64,000 nucleotides of DNA from Pieris napi (GCF_905475465.1 NC_062250.1:1572501-1636500); one strand, 5' to 3'; positions 1-12,309 are shown, numbered from the stretch's first letter. Program-made: numbers and translations. The notes: generated from the letters alone by a model not told the origin.

Positions 1-1240
1 AACCACACAATAGGCCATATGAAAATAGGCATGCCATATTAATTATCGTAATTAGACTAATTATTTAAAAACTTATGTTGTAATAGATAACGATCGATAT
101 TGAAAAAATAAATAAATAATACATTAAAAACATACAAAAACAAGAAATAGAAAACACGTATTTTTTATCATTGAAAAAAAAAATAGAAATAAATTATTAT
201 TTCTTTCAGAAAAAGTTCATTAGCGAATGTTTAATTAACGACTCTAAGTATAAACCAAGTTATTACCATAACATTATGCATACTCATCTCCAGTTTCAAA
301 TACAGAAGCAACGAAAGTAACTCTTAGGATCATATTGCGATAATTCAGACGTCTTTTGTTTAAGTTTTTCTTTTTCAATGTTACTTTATAACTTAAACAA
401 AATAAATATTGCATTACTCATTACAATAAATTAATTAGTATTAAATGTTTTTAAAATAACATATTTGAAGTATCTGCTAATTTCAGACACATATCTGCGT
501 CTATTTATTGATCGTTGTATTCCTGTAAGGTTTTTACCGGTGACTTTGCTATTGCGAACCGAATACAGAACCTTAGGGTAATATCACAAAAGAGTAGAAA
601 AAAGGTTACGAAAAAAAATCATGTACATGTTTTATTATATTACAGTTTCTCTCTCTCGCTATAAGATCTTGATGTTTTAAAAATTATATTTAAAAAATCT
701 ACAAAAATACACGATGACTATGATTGATATTTAAATAAAATATTGAATAATCGTTGCATTCTGTAACTGAATTAAAAGTCGCTCAGCCGATTGATATCGT
801 TATGATTTTGATGACAAAAATTCAGATTTTATTTGAAATACTGCGCCAGTTTTTATTGTCAGTGCTTATTACAATTTGAACACTAGATTTTATTGTACAT
901 TCACAATATGGCCTGAAATAACGAACTGGTTTAGAAATTTCTATATTTGCCTTTGTTCTATTTGGTAATAACATGACTAGTAACTGTATTTAAACTATTT
1001 CTATATAACAAATAGTGAACTGAAAATCTAAAACTATGATTATGGTAACAGTTTTCTATAATTAGAAGTCTGTGTATGAAATACAAAAAAAGTAAGTTAA
1101 TGAAGCAAAACGCGACGAAGTATTAATCGAGCTGCGTGTTCTTTTAAGTACTGCATTTGATTAAACAAATCATAGTGGAAGCTGCGGTCCTGATTCCAGT
1201 GAAAAAATAAACAAATAAACTTGGTTAAGGCAAGATTATT
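1..1240. other. AT-rich stretch, no recognisable feature
   Basis: No ORF above 60 codons, no SINE head, LINE tail or transposon terminus was recognised here. It is A/T-rich with short homopolymer runs. Confidence 0.5.
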
Positions 1241-1242
1241 TT

Positions 1243-1985
1243 TATATTGGGTGGGCTGAAAAGTTCCTACACATAGAAAAAATCTTATAGAATTGTATAT
1301 AATTACTGGCGAACATCGTAACGCCTAACAGTCGATTCTTAATTTTTTTTTTTAAACTTATTCTGCTATTCGGGACACCGGTCTAGCTAAGATAAAAAAA
1401 AAGTTGATAAAATACATTATGTCAAAAAATAAAAATTTACCTTCCCGGAACCCCTCCACTAACACTTGAACTTTATGATATGGTATTAAAGTTCAAATTG
1501 ACTTTTAAGTATTATTACGAATATTATGTACCTATGGGAATATAGAAAAATGTTGTTTTTAGACTTTTTCACTCAATTTTTTTAATTTTTCTCTCCGTAA
1601 GAACCATCCTCGTACTTCAAAGAATATTATAAAAAAAGAATTGGCTAAATCGGTCAAGCCGTTTTCATGTTATGTCGTGACAACGGAAAACTGGTTTCAT
1701 TTTTATATATATAGATTCAATATTTGCCTTCGAGAGCGATACAACTTTTTCGATACCATTTGTCTTTCGCCTCAAAATTGGGTTCAGTTTCGGTGATTAC
1801 CTCTTCATCAGCGCAAGATCCTCTTGAGGTCTGAGAACAGTAAAAAGTAGCTGGGAGCTAATTCTGGAGTATACGATAGATGCGGAAGCAATTCGCAGCC
1901 CAATTCATACAATTTCGCCATAGTTTTTATAGATATTTGTGATTTTCTTGATGAAACAGCACTTTTTCTTTCACTTCATTATTCC
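1243..1985 (-). mobile_element. mariner transposon relic (transposase C-terminus)
   Basis: Reading the minus strand from about 1975 to 1716 gives a mariner transposase C-terminus. TMAKLYELGCELLPH runs into YTPELAPSYF and FSDLKRIL, then (after a frameshift) EEVITETEPNFEAKD, and ends in CIALEGKY-stop at about 1695-1730. These match the conserved end of D,D34D transposases, including the block that normally carries the third catalytic Asp; here that block reads TPELAPSY, so it is degenerate. A mariner-like terminus (TTGGGTGGGCTGAAAAG) lies near 1243. The 5' part of the element is missing. A Helitron-like piece separates the stop codon from the terminus. This is a dead copy. Confidence 0.75.
1590..1715 (-). 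mobile_element. Helitron-like 5' end inserted in the mariner relic
   Basis: On the minus strand the sequence begins TCTATATATATAAAAATG right after an A, as Helitron 5' ends do. It resembles the 5' end of the complete small Helitron at 13839-14085. It continues toward lower coordinates for at least 120 bp. I could not find its 3' CTAG hairpin end, so the lower boundary is uncertain. Confidence 0.4.
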
Positions 1986-1989
1986 TTAG

Positions 1990-4148
1990 GTATCTAAGTT
2001 CGTTGTGATGAACGAACTTACTTTAAAATCATACTTTAAGTAAATGTTTACATATTGATTTACCTAATAATTATTTGACATTAATATTTATAAACCTTTT
2101 CAAATGAAATGAAAAAAAAATACGCGAATTGAGACTCGTTAGAATGTGACATTATAAAACATAATAGCTCTTTCAGGTTCGTGGAATATGGTGTTACAAT
2201 ATTACAATAATTTTGGAGTCTCAACGATTTAAGTATTAAATATTGAAGATTATTTTTCCGACCCAAATATCGGCCAATAGAATTGCACCATTCGACGTCA
2301 CGTGGTACAACCTACATGGTATTATACTGATAATTTTTTGTGAAAATTTTCTCTGGTCGTTGCTTCAAGAAAAGTATTAAGTAGTTGTTTTATTATTATA
2401 AGTGATAGTGTATTTAGTATTATAAGTGAAAATATGTTAGTAATAAAACATCATTAAACCCATATTACTGCCATTCAAATAAACAAGTAAATCCCCGTCT
2501 AACCCCTCGATCATCACAAATCTACCTCACAATATACATATTCGTATTTTGCTATGAAAATATGTGAGTTCCATTGAAAATTTATACGCCCTCGTTCATA
2601 TAGGTTAGGGAGAGTGAAAAAATATTGGGATGTCTCTAGTAAATCTGGCTGGATTTGTAGGAAATAGTAAAATGGGATTGGATCATATACAATTCTATTT
2701 GGCGCGGGACAAATGTATGGGCACTGGTGACCGTTTTGTATTTTGGTTAGAATTCTATCATTCATATTGGCTAAATGGTTTACGTTTATTTTGTGACATA
2801 AATATGTGACACGAACCGGGGATTGTGAATTCTTAGAAAAGTATCAAAATCAATGTATTGTAAATTTTTTTACCAGCTTTTATGTATGTTATGTAATGAA
2901 GAACACTGTTATGGTTGGTTGACTTATTTTTTCGATCTCATTTGTTTATTAACATCAGGGTGGTCGCAAGAGGAAACCATTAGGCCAAAATCTCTCGCGT
3001 GTTTGTTTCTAATTAAATAAATAAACGGACCAGATGTATTGGAAGAAACTCACCGCCTGTTATTTTAACTTAAAAAAATATTTCAGAAACAAAGTGTTTA
3101 TTATTCTAATGCTTTATGATATACAACATTCTTTGTTTGTTTTTTATTTTCTTTTACAAAACTTGTAAGCTTCTTGAATAGTTAATATAAAATAATATAA
3201 ACGGAAGCCCAAACGTTATTTGAATAGAAGAGACGTATATACATGAATCTTGAAATTAGTCTAATTTAGTTTTCATGTATCAACGCAGATTCGACTATTG
3301 ATACCCTTTATGGAAATCGTAACCATGTGATAGTCCCGCTACAAGGTCCTCAATCAGCAAACAAAGAAACTGAATATATCCAACGAATTGGTCGAAAAAA
3401 CCTTTACTATTTCACATTTCGTCGATTTGTATAATAAATACATAAAAACATACTTAATTTTAAGTTTTATCAACACAATTTTTGGACATTTCTTAAAAGC
3501 AATCTATCAGTTACAATTGTAGCGGTATTTAAAATTAAAATATAAAATTTTACGCTGACTTTAACTAGATTTATTAGCTCTTCAAGAACGTTTATACCCG
3601 TATCATTCGGTCTAGCACCCCGGCCTTTTTAGACGCCATTTTTTGTGTGTGTTAAGTGTATGTTATAAGGGGATAACATAGCATTCTAATGGTGAAATAT
3701 TTTTAGAATTAGTACAAATACAATAGAAATATTACCTCTTTACAGATTAACACTGTTTCAAACATCGAAATTTCGACAATAATTTGTACATTATTGTACT
3801 GAAATTGAAACGGCCATATTTGAGCGAATAATACGACGAACCTACAGCAGATTTAAGGCTTTAACGATTAAACTTTGTCGGGATTCATGTTTCGATTACA
3901 ATCGAAACGAAAATATTGTGTATCGTAGATTTACATAATCATAATGGATTATTTATTAATACACTTGTTTATATCAATATGAGGAGATTGTGTAAAAATG
4001 TATTGGTAAACAAAGAATTTTTAATAACATTGAGTGGTTTGTTTTATCGCTTATCCCTATCAAATGTATTATAGCGTCCACACAGTACACTTATAATTTT
4101 ATTTATATTTCACTATTTGATATATTACTTGGATAAAATTAAAAGAGA
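1990..4148. other. Non-coding stretch with a small hairpin
   Basis: Nothing was recognised apart from a 9-bp stem hairpin at 1996-2019 (AAGTTCGTT / AACGAACTT, 6-nt loop). The two short ORFs at 2081-2266 and 2514-2765 (minus) show no motif and are probably chance. Confidence 0.45.
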
Positions 4149-4512
4149 TTATGAGACTGTACGTTGCGGGCAATTATCACCGCTACCTTTTTGCTAAGTA
4201 TTCGACTCGCACTGTCCAGCGTTATCAAGCTCCGTATCACCTCGACGTTCGTCATTCCACAACTGAGAGTTTTTTAAGGCAGTTTTTGCCGAGCACCACC
4301 AATATTAGGAACCAGCTGCCCACTGAAGTATTTCCGAACCAATTCGACTTAGGGTCCTTCAAGAAAAGAGCGTACCTATTCTTAAAAGGCCGATACGCAC
4401 TCGCATGCCCTCTGGCATTGAGAGTGTCCATGGGCGGCGGTATTACTTAACATCAGGAGAGCCTCCTGCCCGTTTGCCTCCTGCCCGATTGCCTCCTGTT
4501 CTATAATAAAAA
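4149..4512 (+). mobile_element. LINE 3' end, chimeric ORF2 C-terminus
   Basis: A 99-codon open frame (4151-4450) encodes the C-terminal end of a non-LTR retrotransposon ORF2. It has RQFLPSTTNIRNQLPTEVF, then FDLGSFKKRAYLFLKGR, followed by the 3' UTR typical of lepidopteran LINE tails (ACATCAGG...GCCTCCTGCCCG) and a short ATAA-type tail. The first 28 codons (MRLYV...STRTVQRYQAP) resemble instead the C-terminus of the LINE at 43935-44822 (IMRLYVPDKYY...ARTVQRQQAP). The other tails of this family in the window (for example 5951-6295 and 63012-63324) lack that piece. The copy therefore looks like a join of two LINE lineages near 4233. Confidence 0.75.
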
Positions 4513-4870
4513 GCTCCCAATTCCCGCTTACTCTCACAGCTTAATAGTTTTCTTGAATCTTTGCCGGAGAACGACCTATTTATGAAGCGTATAGGGGTAA
4601 TATACTATAATTTAAAAATGCACATAGAAAATATTAATGTATACCAAAAGGTTTTCTGTTAATTTTATAAAAAATAACTTAATTGTTAAAAGTTTTAGTT
4701 GAAATTTGACCATACAGAAGCTGTAAATAAATAAAGCCTATGGAGTTATTTAAGTAAAATGGAAGGATATACTATATTTGCACGTCAGAGCCAAAAATCT
4801 ATATATCTAAGACATCGGCGCAAATGATATTGAAACCAACGCTTTCTCTGTCGTTAAAGTAACAACAAAG

Positions 4871-5145
4871 AGTAGTGTTGGCCTAGTGGCTTCAGCGTGC
4901 GACTCTCATACCTGAGATTGTAGGTTCGATCCCTGGCTGTGCACCAATGGACTTTCTATCTATGTGCGCATTTAACATTTGCTCGAACGGTGAAGGAAAA
5001 CGTCGTGAGGAAACCGACATGTCTTAGACCCAAAAAGTCGACGGCGTGTGTCGGCTACTTGCCTATTACATTTAAAAATGATCATGACACAGATTCAAAT
5101 CTGTGGCTAAGACCTAAAGAGGTTGTAGCTCCACTGATTTATTTT
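4871..5145 (+). mobile_element. tRNA-derived SINE, family A
   Basis: The head carries pol III box A (TGGCCTAGTGGCTTCAGCG) and box B (GGTTCGATCCC). The body runs through GTGCACCAAT, ACATTTGCTCGAACGG and GGAAAACGTCGTGAGGAAACC and ends GCTCCACTGATTTATTTT. Four other head-bearing copies lie in this window (10991, 13264, 24721, 26350), plus one headless fragment (58703). Confidence 0.85.
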
Positions 5146-5593
5146 AAAATTTACAACAACAAGGTAGGTAGAACTACATATTAAATGATACTGCTAATAA
5201 CACAAAATGGATCTCAACAAATTGAGCTTAAACATAAAAGAATTCCTAAACATAATTTTTGCATTCGGAATCCAGTATCCACTTCAAAACTTGGAAGTAA
5301 CGGCAATGACTATAGGAATGTTTGGATTTTAGATATCAGAGCTATTACAACTCTCGTCTCGCCAGATCATTGCTCTAAGTGCTTCCATTGAGGTACTTGG
5401 AAATCAATTGGCCCATTTGAGATTTGAATCGCTGAAAATAGCACGAGAATCGTTGCATACTGTGAAAACATAGGTATAGCAGTTGTCTTACTGAATCCGT
5501 ACTATTTATTTGTTTACATTTTGGTTCATCATAAAATAAAGAAAAGTAATTGCCTTAGAATAGTATAAGAATTATATATATATATTTTTTTTT

Positions 5594-5839
5594 GATTGGA
5601 CAATTCACACCAATTGACCTAGTCCCATGCTAAGCTGGTGAAGCTTGTGTTATGGGTACTAGGCAACGGATATACATACATATTATAGATAGATAGACAT
5701 ATAGATACATATTTAAACACCCAAGACCTAAGCACAACACCAAATGCTCATCACATCGATGTTTGTCTCAGCCGGGGATCGAACCCGGGACCCATGGATT
5801 CGCAGTCAGGGGTACTAACCACTAGACCAATGAGCCGTC
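5594..5839 (-). mobile_element. tRNA-derived SINE, family B
   Basis: On the minus strand the head reads CTCATTGGTCTAGTGGTTAG with box B GGGTTCGATCCCCGGCTGAG. The body follows (ACATCGATGTGATGAGCATT) and then a conserved 3' part, CTAGGTCAATTGGTGTGAAT. A T-run at 5586-5593 is the poly(A) tail. This is one of five copies in the window. Confidence 0.85.
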
Positions 5840-5950
5840 AAATATGGTTGAAGGTGGGCTATAAAAGTTATATAATAATACCCATTTCTTGATAATAGTT
5901 CTGTAAAATGAATTAAATTAAATCGATTTAAGATAACATTAATTTGGAAT

Positions 5951-6295
5951 AAAAAAAATAATTATGTTATAGGAGGCAAACGGGCGGGAGGCTCACCTGA
6001 TGTTAAGTGATACTCTCACATTCCCAGAAGGCTCGCATGTACGTTGCCGGCCTTTTAACAATTCGTACGCTCTTTTCTTGAATGACCCTAAGTTGAATTG
6101 GTTCGGAAATACTTCAGTGCGCAACTGGTTCCACATAGTGGTGGTGCGCGGCAAAAACTGCCTTAAGAAACGCTCAGTTGTCGAACGACGGACGTCGAGG
6201 TGATACGGATGGTATTTTGTACTCTGAACACTCTCCATGGTGAATGCGGTAGAAGATGCAGAGAGATCCCACATCTCTACGCAACGCCAAGGGAT
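5951..6295 (-). mobile_element. LINE 3' end (C-terminus of ORF2 plus 3' UTR)
   Basis: The minus strand encodes AFTMESVQ...YHLDVRRSTTERFLRQFLP...FNLGSFKKRAYELLKGR, the ORF2 C-terminus of the same LINE family as 4149-4512. The conserved 3' UTR (GTGAGCCTCCCGCCCGTTTG) and an A-rich tail at 5951-5960 follow. It is 5'-truncated, as is usual for target-primed insertions. Confidence 0.8.
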
Positions 6296-6299
6296 ATTT

Positions 6300-7984
6300 G
6301 TCTACAAATAGGTTTCATATTCAAGAATTTGAAATCCTTCTAATAAATCTAAATGAATGTTGGTCCATCCTCTCTTGAACAGATTTTGACGAGAGGAAAC
6401 CGGACCCGCGATAATATCTTGCCAAAACACCTTACGCAGAATTGCAATATATTCTGAAGCAAGTAGAGTATTTAATCTATTTCCTTGTTAAAACTTAGCT
6501 CTAAGCTTAAGATATAAAGGATGAGCAAATAGGATTTGAATGCCGGTAGCGTTAATGCAATTCTGAAACGTCGCTCAGAATCAGGTCACTTCCTTTACCT
6601 GAAAATGGAATCAGAAATGCCTTAAAAGCCCGTGCTTTATAGCTGTGACAAACTACTGTGGTAAATATGAGTTTTATTCACGAAAGGCAAATTTTTTATT
6701 TATATTTTGTATGACTAGTTGAATGTTGATTCGTTAGTCATTTGTTTATTTTAATATGTATTATAATTAATCCTACCAATTGATATGAAATCTTAGAGGG
6801 TTATCTAAAGAATTCTTTGTATGTAATTACGAGTGTATTAATTTGTTATATGTTACTTGCTGCAAACGTCGTTTTGCCATGTATATTATTAATATTTATT
6901 AAATAAAAACTAAAGGTTTTGTAACCGATTTTCTCTTGTTTTTTTTATCCAAATGTATCTGCTTTAGATGTATTTTACATATATATCCTAACATAGTGTA
7001 AATAACTATTTGTAGCTCATTTCAAGACAAGAGGAAGTTTATTAGTTTCTTGTATAAGGGAAAACAAAAGTTCCTAAAATAGAATAGGAAGTCCAAGTTA
7101 ATATTCATGAAATTTAAATTGGATATCTAGCAATGACTGTTAAAGCTTTTGGAGATTTGAATTCCGGTTTAATTTTACACGGCGTGATTAGGATTAAGGA
7201 TCGCTGGTGTCATAACCAAATAGTTTTGATGATTATTTTAATCATTTATGATTTCATTTTCAAACGTTTGCTTTAAATTATAAATAATATTAGATTTGAT
7301 AGAATTAGCCAATAAAGTACCGTGTGAGACCCAAGATACTAAAATTTATTAAGACGAGATTAATATTTTAAAGCTTTGATAATGTAATTGGATTACTAGG
7401 ATAAAGGGTATGGCAGGTTTTTCGACCATACCATCAAGTTTTTATGTATTTGGTTAGACTTCTTTGCGCTGTTATACAGAGGAAAAATAGGTATATTAAA
7501 TTAATATCACCGGTTTCTCATGTGGCTTATGAAATACCTAGTCTTATTTGAATTACAGTGTCTCACGCAAATAATCATATTATATTGAATAATACATTTT
7601 TTCCAAAAGTAATAGACTCTAGTCGGAAGAATTTATTCTAAAAAATTAATAAATTAATTCTATACTAATAGTATTATTATATTAATTCTATATATAATAA
7701 TACTAAAAAAATAATTCTTTTGGTAAATTATTGTAAACCTTACATACAAAAGGTGTTTTTCCTAAACAGTTCCAGATTGATTTTCGGCATAGCCAATTTC
7801 ACCCCATGTCTACTTCTTACTTCGACTTCTACATTCGACTTAAAACATATGTATGTTTCTGTGCACGAATATGGACATTTCTAACATATAAATACAGGGA
7901 AGATATAAAATTGTGAGCTTCTTAAATAAAGGTACGCAAGTATCAAGACAGTTTGCTCTAATACATTTCTTTTGAGCCTTAAAC
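6300..7984. other. Non-coding stretch
   Basis: No gene or named repeat was recognised. AT-rich near-palindromic runs lie around 7650-7720. Confidence 0.4.
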
Positions 7985-8115
7985 CCTCTATTTACTTCGA
8001 ATGAATCTCCCAAACTATAATTCCATATCTAAGTATAGATGAAACATATGCATGATAAGCAGCTAATACCGTATCATGATTAACAAATTCCCTTAGTCGT
8101 TTTAACACAAAAAAC
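7985..8115 (-). mobile_element. LINE reverse transcriptase fragment
   Basis: The minus strand encodes LREFVNHDTVLAAYHAYVSS followed by ILRYGIIVWE. This matches the region just after the palm domain of Jockey-type reverse transcriptases, where a Tyr-x-Ala-x(3)-Ser-x-Leu-Arg-Tyr-Gly block is conserved. Only about 40 codons survive and both ends are truncated. Confidence 0.6.
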
Positions 8116-8457
8116 AAACATACATACATGCATACATAAAAATCAAAGATCAGTTTCGACACTTGGTCTAAACAAGCCAATATTATTAGCCATATTACAA
8201 ATTGAGTTATCTGTGTCTGCGTCTGTTTTTGTTTTTCTTTAAAAAGTTTATTCTTTACATGAGAAACTTAATATATACTAACGACAAATACGAATATTGT
8301 ATTTATTAAGTTATTTCACAAAACCTCATTGTGCACCAGTTTAATGTAGTGTATGCTGTAGATCATAATATTATTTATCGTACTTAGATAAAGTCAAAGG
8401 AAAAATATGTGTTTTCATTTAGCTTATTTATGTTAATTCTTAAATAAGATTTAGAAT

Positions 8458-8594
8458 CAGCCTTGCGATTTTGTAACTCACTTTTCGAACTCACACAGCG
8501 GTTTTCACAGCGGCGGTCGCGCTCAAATCATTCGAGAAGCAGTCATTTTATGATTTGGCATTCTGATAAGGAGGGAGCTTGTAGTTTATTGTTT
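8458..8594 (+). mobile_element. Fold-back MITE family E, left arm only
   Basis: Begins CAGCCTTGCGATTTTGTAAC, continues through TTCGAACTCACACAGCGG and GCAGTCATTTTATGATTTGG, and stops at TAGTTTATTGTTT. That is the point where the other copies (23679, 38398) turn into their right arm. The right arm is replaced by a family F fragment. Confidence 0.65.
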
Positions 8595-8745
8595 GAAATC
8601 AAGAGTGTAGAACAAAGAAAAAGAACTGGCAAGAAACTTTCCAACATTTTTTTAAATCGAAAACAATTTTGCCAAGACTGTTCGGTTCTGTTCTGGACTA
8701 TTCAAATCATGACATATTGCTGCCACATGACATTAAATTAAAAAT
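8595..8745 (+). repeat. Interspersed repeat family F (diverged copy)
   Basis: Shares GTAGAAC...AGAACTGGCAAGAAAC and CTGCCACATGACAT... with copies at 33098, 36898 and 60647. It abuts the half MITE directly. The class is unknown; it may be a SINE or LINE tail. Confidence 0.45.
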
Positions 8746-8749
8746 TATA

Positions 8750-10985
8750 AAAAAGAAAGCTTTTTAGCTTTTATCAAAAGTAGTATTTGTATTTACTTAC
8801 TACTGTACTTACGGCATATTGTTATAATATGTAATAATACAAAAAACGCTAATAAGTAGTCCTACAACTATAAGAAAATCACTAAAGCTACGGCCTACCG
8901 AGTACGTTGAAATTAAGCGGTGAATATACGTTATATAGTGTAATTAATTTATAAGGCACCCAGCGGTGTAAATGCTGAATCTCTAGCCACTTGATATACG
9001 AGGGTTTGGAGATTATCTCCGTAATAGTAGCTATGTGTTACGCAGCGGGGAATGTTGGGATCGATGGTAAATATTAATATGAAGACCGAGTTTCTAGGTA
9101 ATTTAACAAGATTTGCAGAATATATAGTGGCCTCAGATGGTTAGTGTATGCATGTATTTATTTTCCTTATCAATATAAAATAAAAATGTGTTTATTAATG
9201 GACAACAATTCATTAGAATGTGAGATTTGGGAACCTTTTTAAGTAAAAAAAAATAACTGTGTTAGGGTTCCCAGCTCTTCCATAACAAACTTAATAGTAA
9301 GTTCCATAATATATATAGTATATACATACATAAATAATTTAAATAATTTTTGTTTTTTCAACTGCGTGAGTGTGTGAGTGCATGTTAGTGAGTGACTGTG
9401 TGAGTGAATGAAATGTATTGTGTTACATGCCAAAAGAATGTAAATTCTATTTACTGATTAAATGGTGAAAAAAAGTGCTGGAACAATTATTTTTATTTGC
9501 ATATAGATTTTTAAAGTTAGGAAAGTGGCGTCGGTAAATATTATCGCTGCTCATACTGATGCATTGTATAAAAATTATGCAACTGATGCGATGCGTACCA
9601 TACTTGATATGCGAACATGAAGACGCCTTTAAAGTACGCTCTGAACTTGTTCTTGAAGGCACTCTACAGTGTTATAAAACCGATTAGTTGCCAAATTATA
9701 TTTTTGTACGAAATTTCGTAATGGCACTATCAAGTATTGGGTATAGGGCTACACATTAATTGCATCAGTTTCATTAGAAATTTCCTCTAAGGCTTATCAG
9801 GCCTGTCTAGGTCAACAGCCTTCACTGCCTGACTAACGTAGATTTGGTTCCAAGAAGGTTTATTTTCTATTACGTTCTTTTCTTTCACCGAACCAGCAAA
9901 CCAGGGTAGCACTAGGCTAACACTCCTGTTTTCATCTCATAATGAAACTGACCATCAACATATCACGGCTGAAAATGTACACTTATGAATAATAAAACAG
10001 TATTTGAAATCAACACAGTAATATATAAGTTTACATGTTACTACTGTCAAATATACAAACAAATATTAATAAAATAACAGTATGAATAACATATATAAAA
10101 TAATTAGTGAAGATTAAAAATACTTTTGTCAAACGTTAAATAATTTGATTGAGTTGTGCTTGGGTCCAAATATCAAATTTGATCGGAATATAATTTTATT
10201 AAATAGACAATTTATCACATATATACAAAGCCAACGAAATGAAATACGATCGTAAATATATCCGCCATTGGATAGTGACACAGATCTAAAGAGAAAAAAT
10301 AGATTAAATCCTTTTCAACTTTATTAAAACCTTATAAAGGCATATCATGTTTATACGATGTTCCTGCCTACCAGACTTGTAGTCGTGCTTTGTTTCATGT
10401 TCCTCTCATCAACACTAATTATGCAAAAAACTAAGTTTTGTATTGCGCAGCCTGGACAAACAACGACCAATATTTAAGCCTTCACTTGTTTAAGCTATCG
10501 CTGAATATAGTTAATAGGAGTAGTAAGAATATCCATAGCGCAAAATCCCCTGCAGGAGCATACCCCACCTACACACCTACGTACATACCCTCACTTTACA
10601 CCATCAGACAACACAGCCAAATTAGGTATTACTTAGTTAAATGTATTAATACAATTTCAATCATAAGTTATAACAACAAAACAAATCATGTCATAGATAT
10701 GTATAACGAATTTCTTTGAAGATTATTTATTTAACAGAAAACGATAAAAAGATTAATTGTAAAGGCGGATATTTTTAAGTGCTCCTCAAATATGGAAATC
10801 TTAAACAATAATCTTCCAAAGCGATCACAGATAATTAAACGGCACGTTTCTATTGAATAAACTCGAAAAAAGAAGAACATATTATAACAAGACTTTATGA
10901 TTGATGTAAACTATGGAGAATATAGAGAAGCATGTAGTTATTGTTGGTCTCAAGTGTCAATTAACTAGCTTCTTTATTTGAAAAA
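8750..10985. other. Non-coding stretch with GTGA-rich run and a retroelement tail trace
   Basis: At 9359-9412 there is a simple GAGTGTGT/GTGA-rich run. At about 10610-10660 the sequence CACAGCC-A-AATTAGGTATTACTTA is nearly repeated at 53400-53430, so both are probably tails of one retroelement. The short ORFs at 9239, 9447 and 10438 look like chance. Confidence 0.4.
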
Positions 10986-10990
10986 CAAAA

Positions 10991-11234
10991 ATAAATCAGT
11001 GGCGCTACAACCTTTTAGGCTATAGACAAGTAGGTGTATAGCCTCCTGTGCCCGACACACGCCGTCGACTTTTTTGGGTCTACAACTAGCTGGTTTTCTC
11101 ACAATCTTTTCCTTCCCCGTTCGAGCGATTGTTAAATCGCATAGAAAGAAAGTCAATTGGTGCACAGCTGGGGATCGAACCTACGACCTCAGGGATGAGA
11201 GTCGCACTCTGTAACCACTAGGCCAACACTGCTC
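10991..11234 (-). mobile_element. tRNA-derived SINE, family A
   Basis: Minus-strand copy: box A in GGCCTAGTGG (11214-11223 region), box B as GGTTCGATCCC (about 11170-11180). The tail end AATAAATCAGTGGCGCTACA is at the low-coordinate side. Confidence 0.85.
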
Positions 11235-11239
11235 GGCAG

Positions 11240-12009
11240 CTTATTTATTTACTGCTACCATAAAAACAAAAGAGTGTTATAAGATCTGAATAGTACAAAT
11301 GTTAAATTAAATTGCTAAACATCCAGTCAGTGATATCTGTGACACACAGAGAGCGTATTCGTCACGTGATGCGGTCATATCCCGTGGGAGTATCGGGCAA
11401 CATTCTTAAATTTTCATACCGAATACATTTCACGTACGTGGAGTGTTAGAATTAATGGCTTTGACATTTGTTGAAAGGAATATCTCGTTATGATGTTTTA
11501 TTTATGTCTGTTTTAGTGATAAATCATGCTTTCAGAGTTATCGAACAGAACAAAAGATAATTATTATGGACGAGAAAAGACGGAAACATATACAAATTTA
11601 ATATAATTTGTAAATAAAATATGTTGATAAAAACTAAACTACAGATTAATAAGAAAATTTATCGTTATTCTAGTATTTTATTTAAATATTGGATATTAGT
11701 TTTCGTCCACTAACTTAAGTTACACTAAGTAAATTTATAAATGTACTTATAATTGTTATAACCCGTACAATGTATTTATGCCAAAAAAATATTAATAAAA
11801 CATACTTTTAAATCAAATACAATTCAGGACAGCACAATAAATACAAATATAAATATTATTATTATTACAAACGAACAATTGAAACACTCAAAGGGCAGAA
11901 AAAATACACATACAATAACAAAACAGAAAAAGGCGCCACAAGTGGCATGTTGATTTTCAGCAGTCTTTCAATGTTGGAGAAGTCAGAATAATACAAGCGA
12001 TACAAATTA
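11240..12009. other. Non-coding stretch
   Basis: No gene or transposon terminus was seen. A modestly GC-richer patch at 11330-11420 has no recognisable content. Confidence 0.4.
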
Positions 12010-12302
12010 CTTATTTATATTTACTTGGAGAGATCGAACAAAGAAACAAAATCGGTTGTCTGTAAAGTCGGTTTACTGACGATAGTTGAACGTGACAACG
12101 TCACGAATCGCTCACTCAAGTAGGAGAGAGACAGATGTCGAACGCTAAAGAGCGCGGAGTCCGATTGTGCCTCTCTGTCGCTTCGCGCTCTCGCTTGCAC
12201 TTCAAGCCTTAAATGGAACGCCTCAGAGCGAGGTAACGCCGCATGAGTCATGTTTTTTCGTGCGTGCAGCCGGCTCCATCGATTTATAAGACGTTGTCAC
12301 GT
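12010..12302. repeat. CpG-rich repeat-like patch with 12-bp inverted repeats
   Basis: A GC- and CpG-rich island in AT-rich surroundings. CGTGACAACGTC (about 12090) and its exact reverse complement GACGTTGTCACG (about 12291) bracket about 215 bp. The 76-codon minus-strand ORF (12021-12251) is rich in Arg and Ser and has no motif I can name. It may be a short transposon or an LTR piece; the class is not known. Confidence 0.4.
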
Positions 12303-12309
12303 CGAAATC

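Noticed and set aside
4939..5184. 81-codon ORF
   Set aside because: It lies within a family A SINE; the same frame recurs in the other SINE copies (for example 10974, 26415).
6000..6203. 67-codon plus ORF
   Set aside because: It is the antisense shadow of the LINE C-terminus on the minus strand.
9359..9412. CRISPR-like or regulated direct repeats
   Set aside because: It is a simple GTGA-rich run without spacers, in a eukaryotic context.
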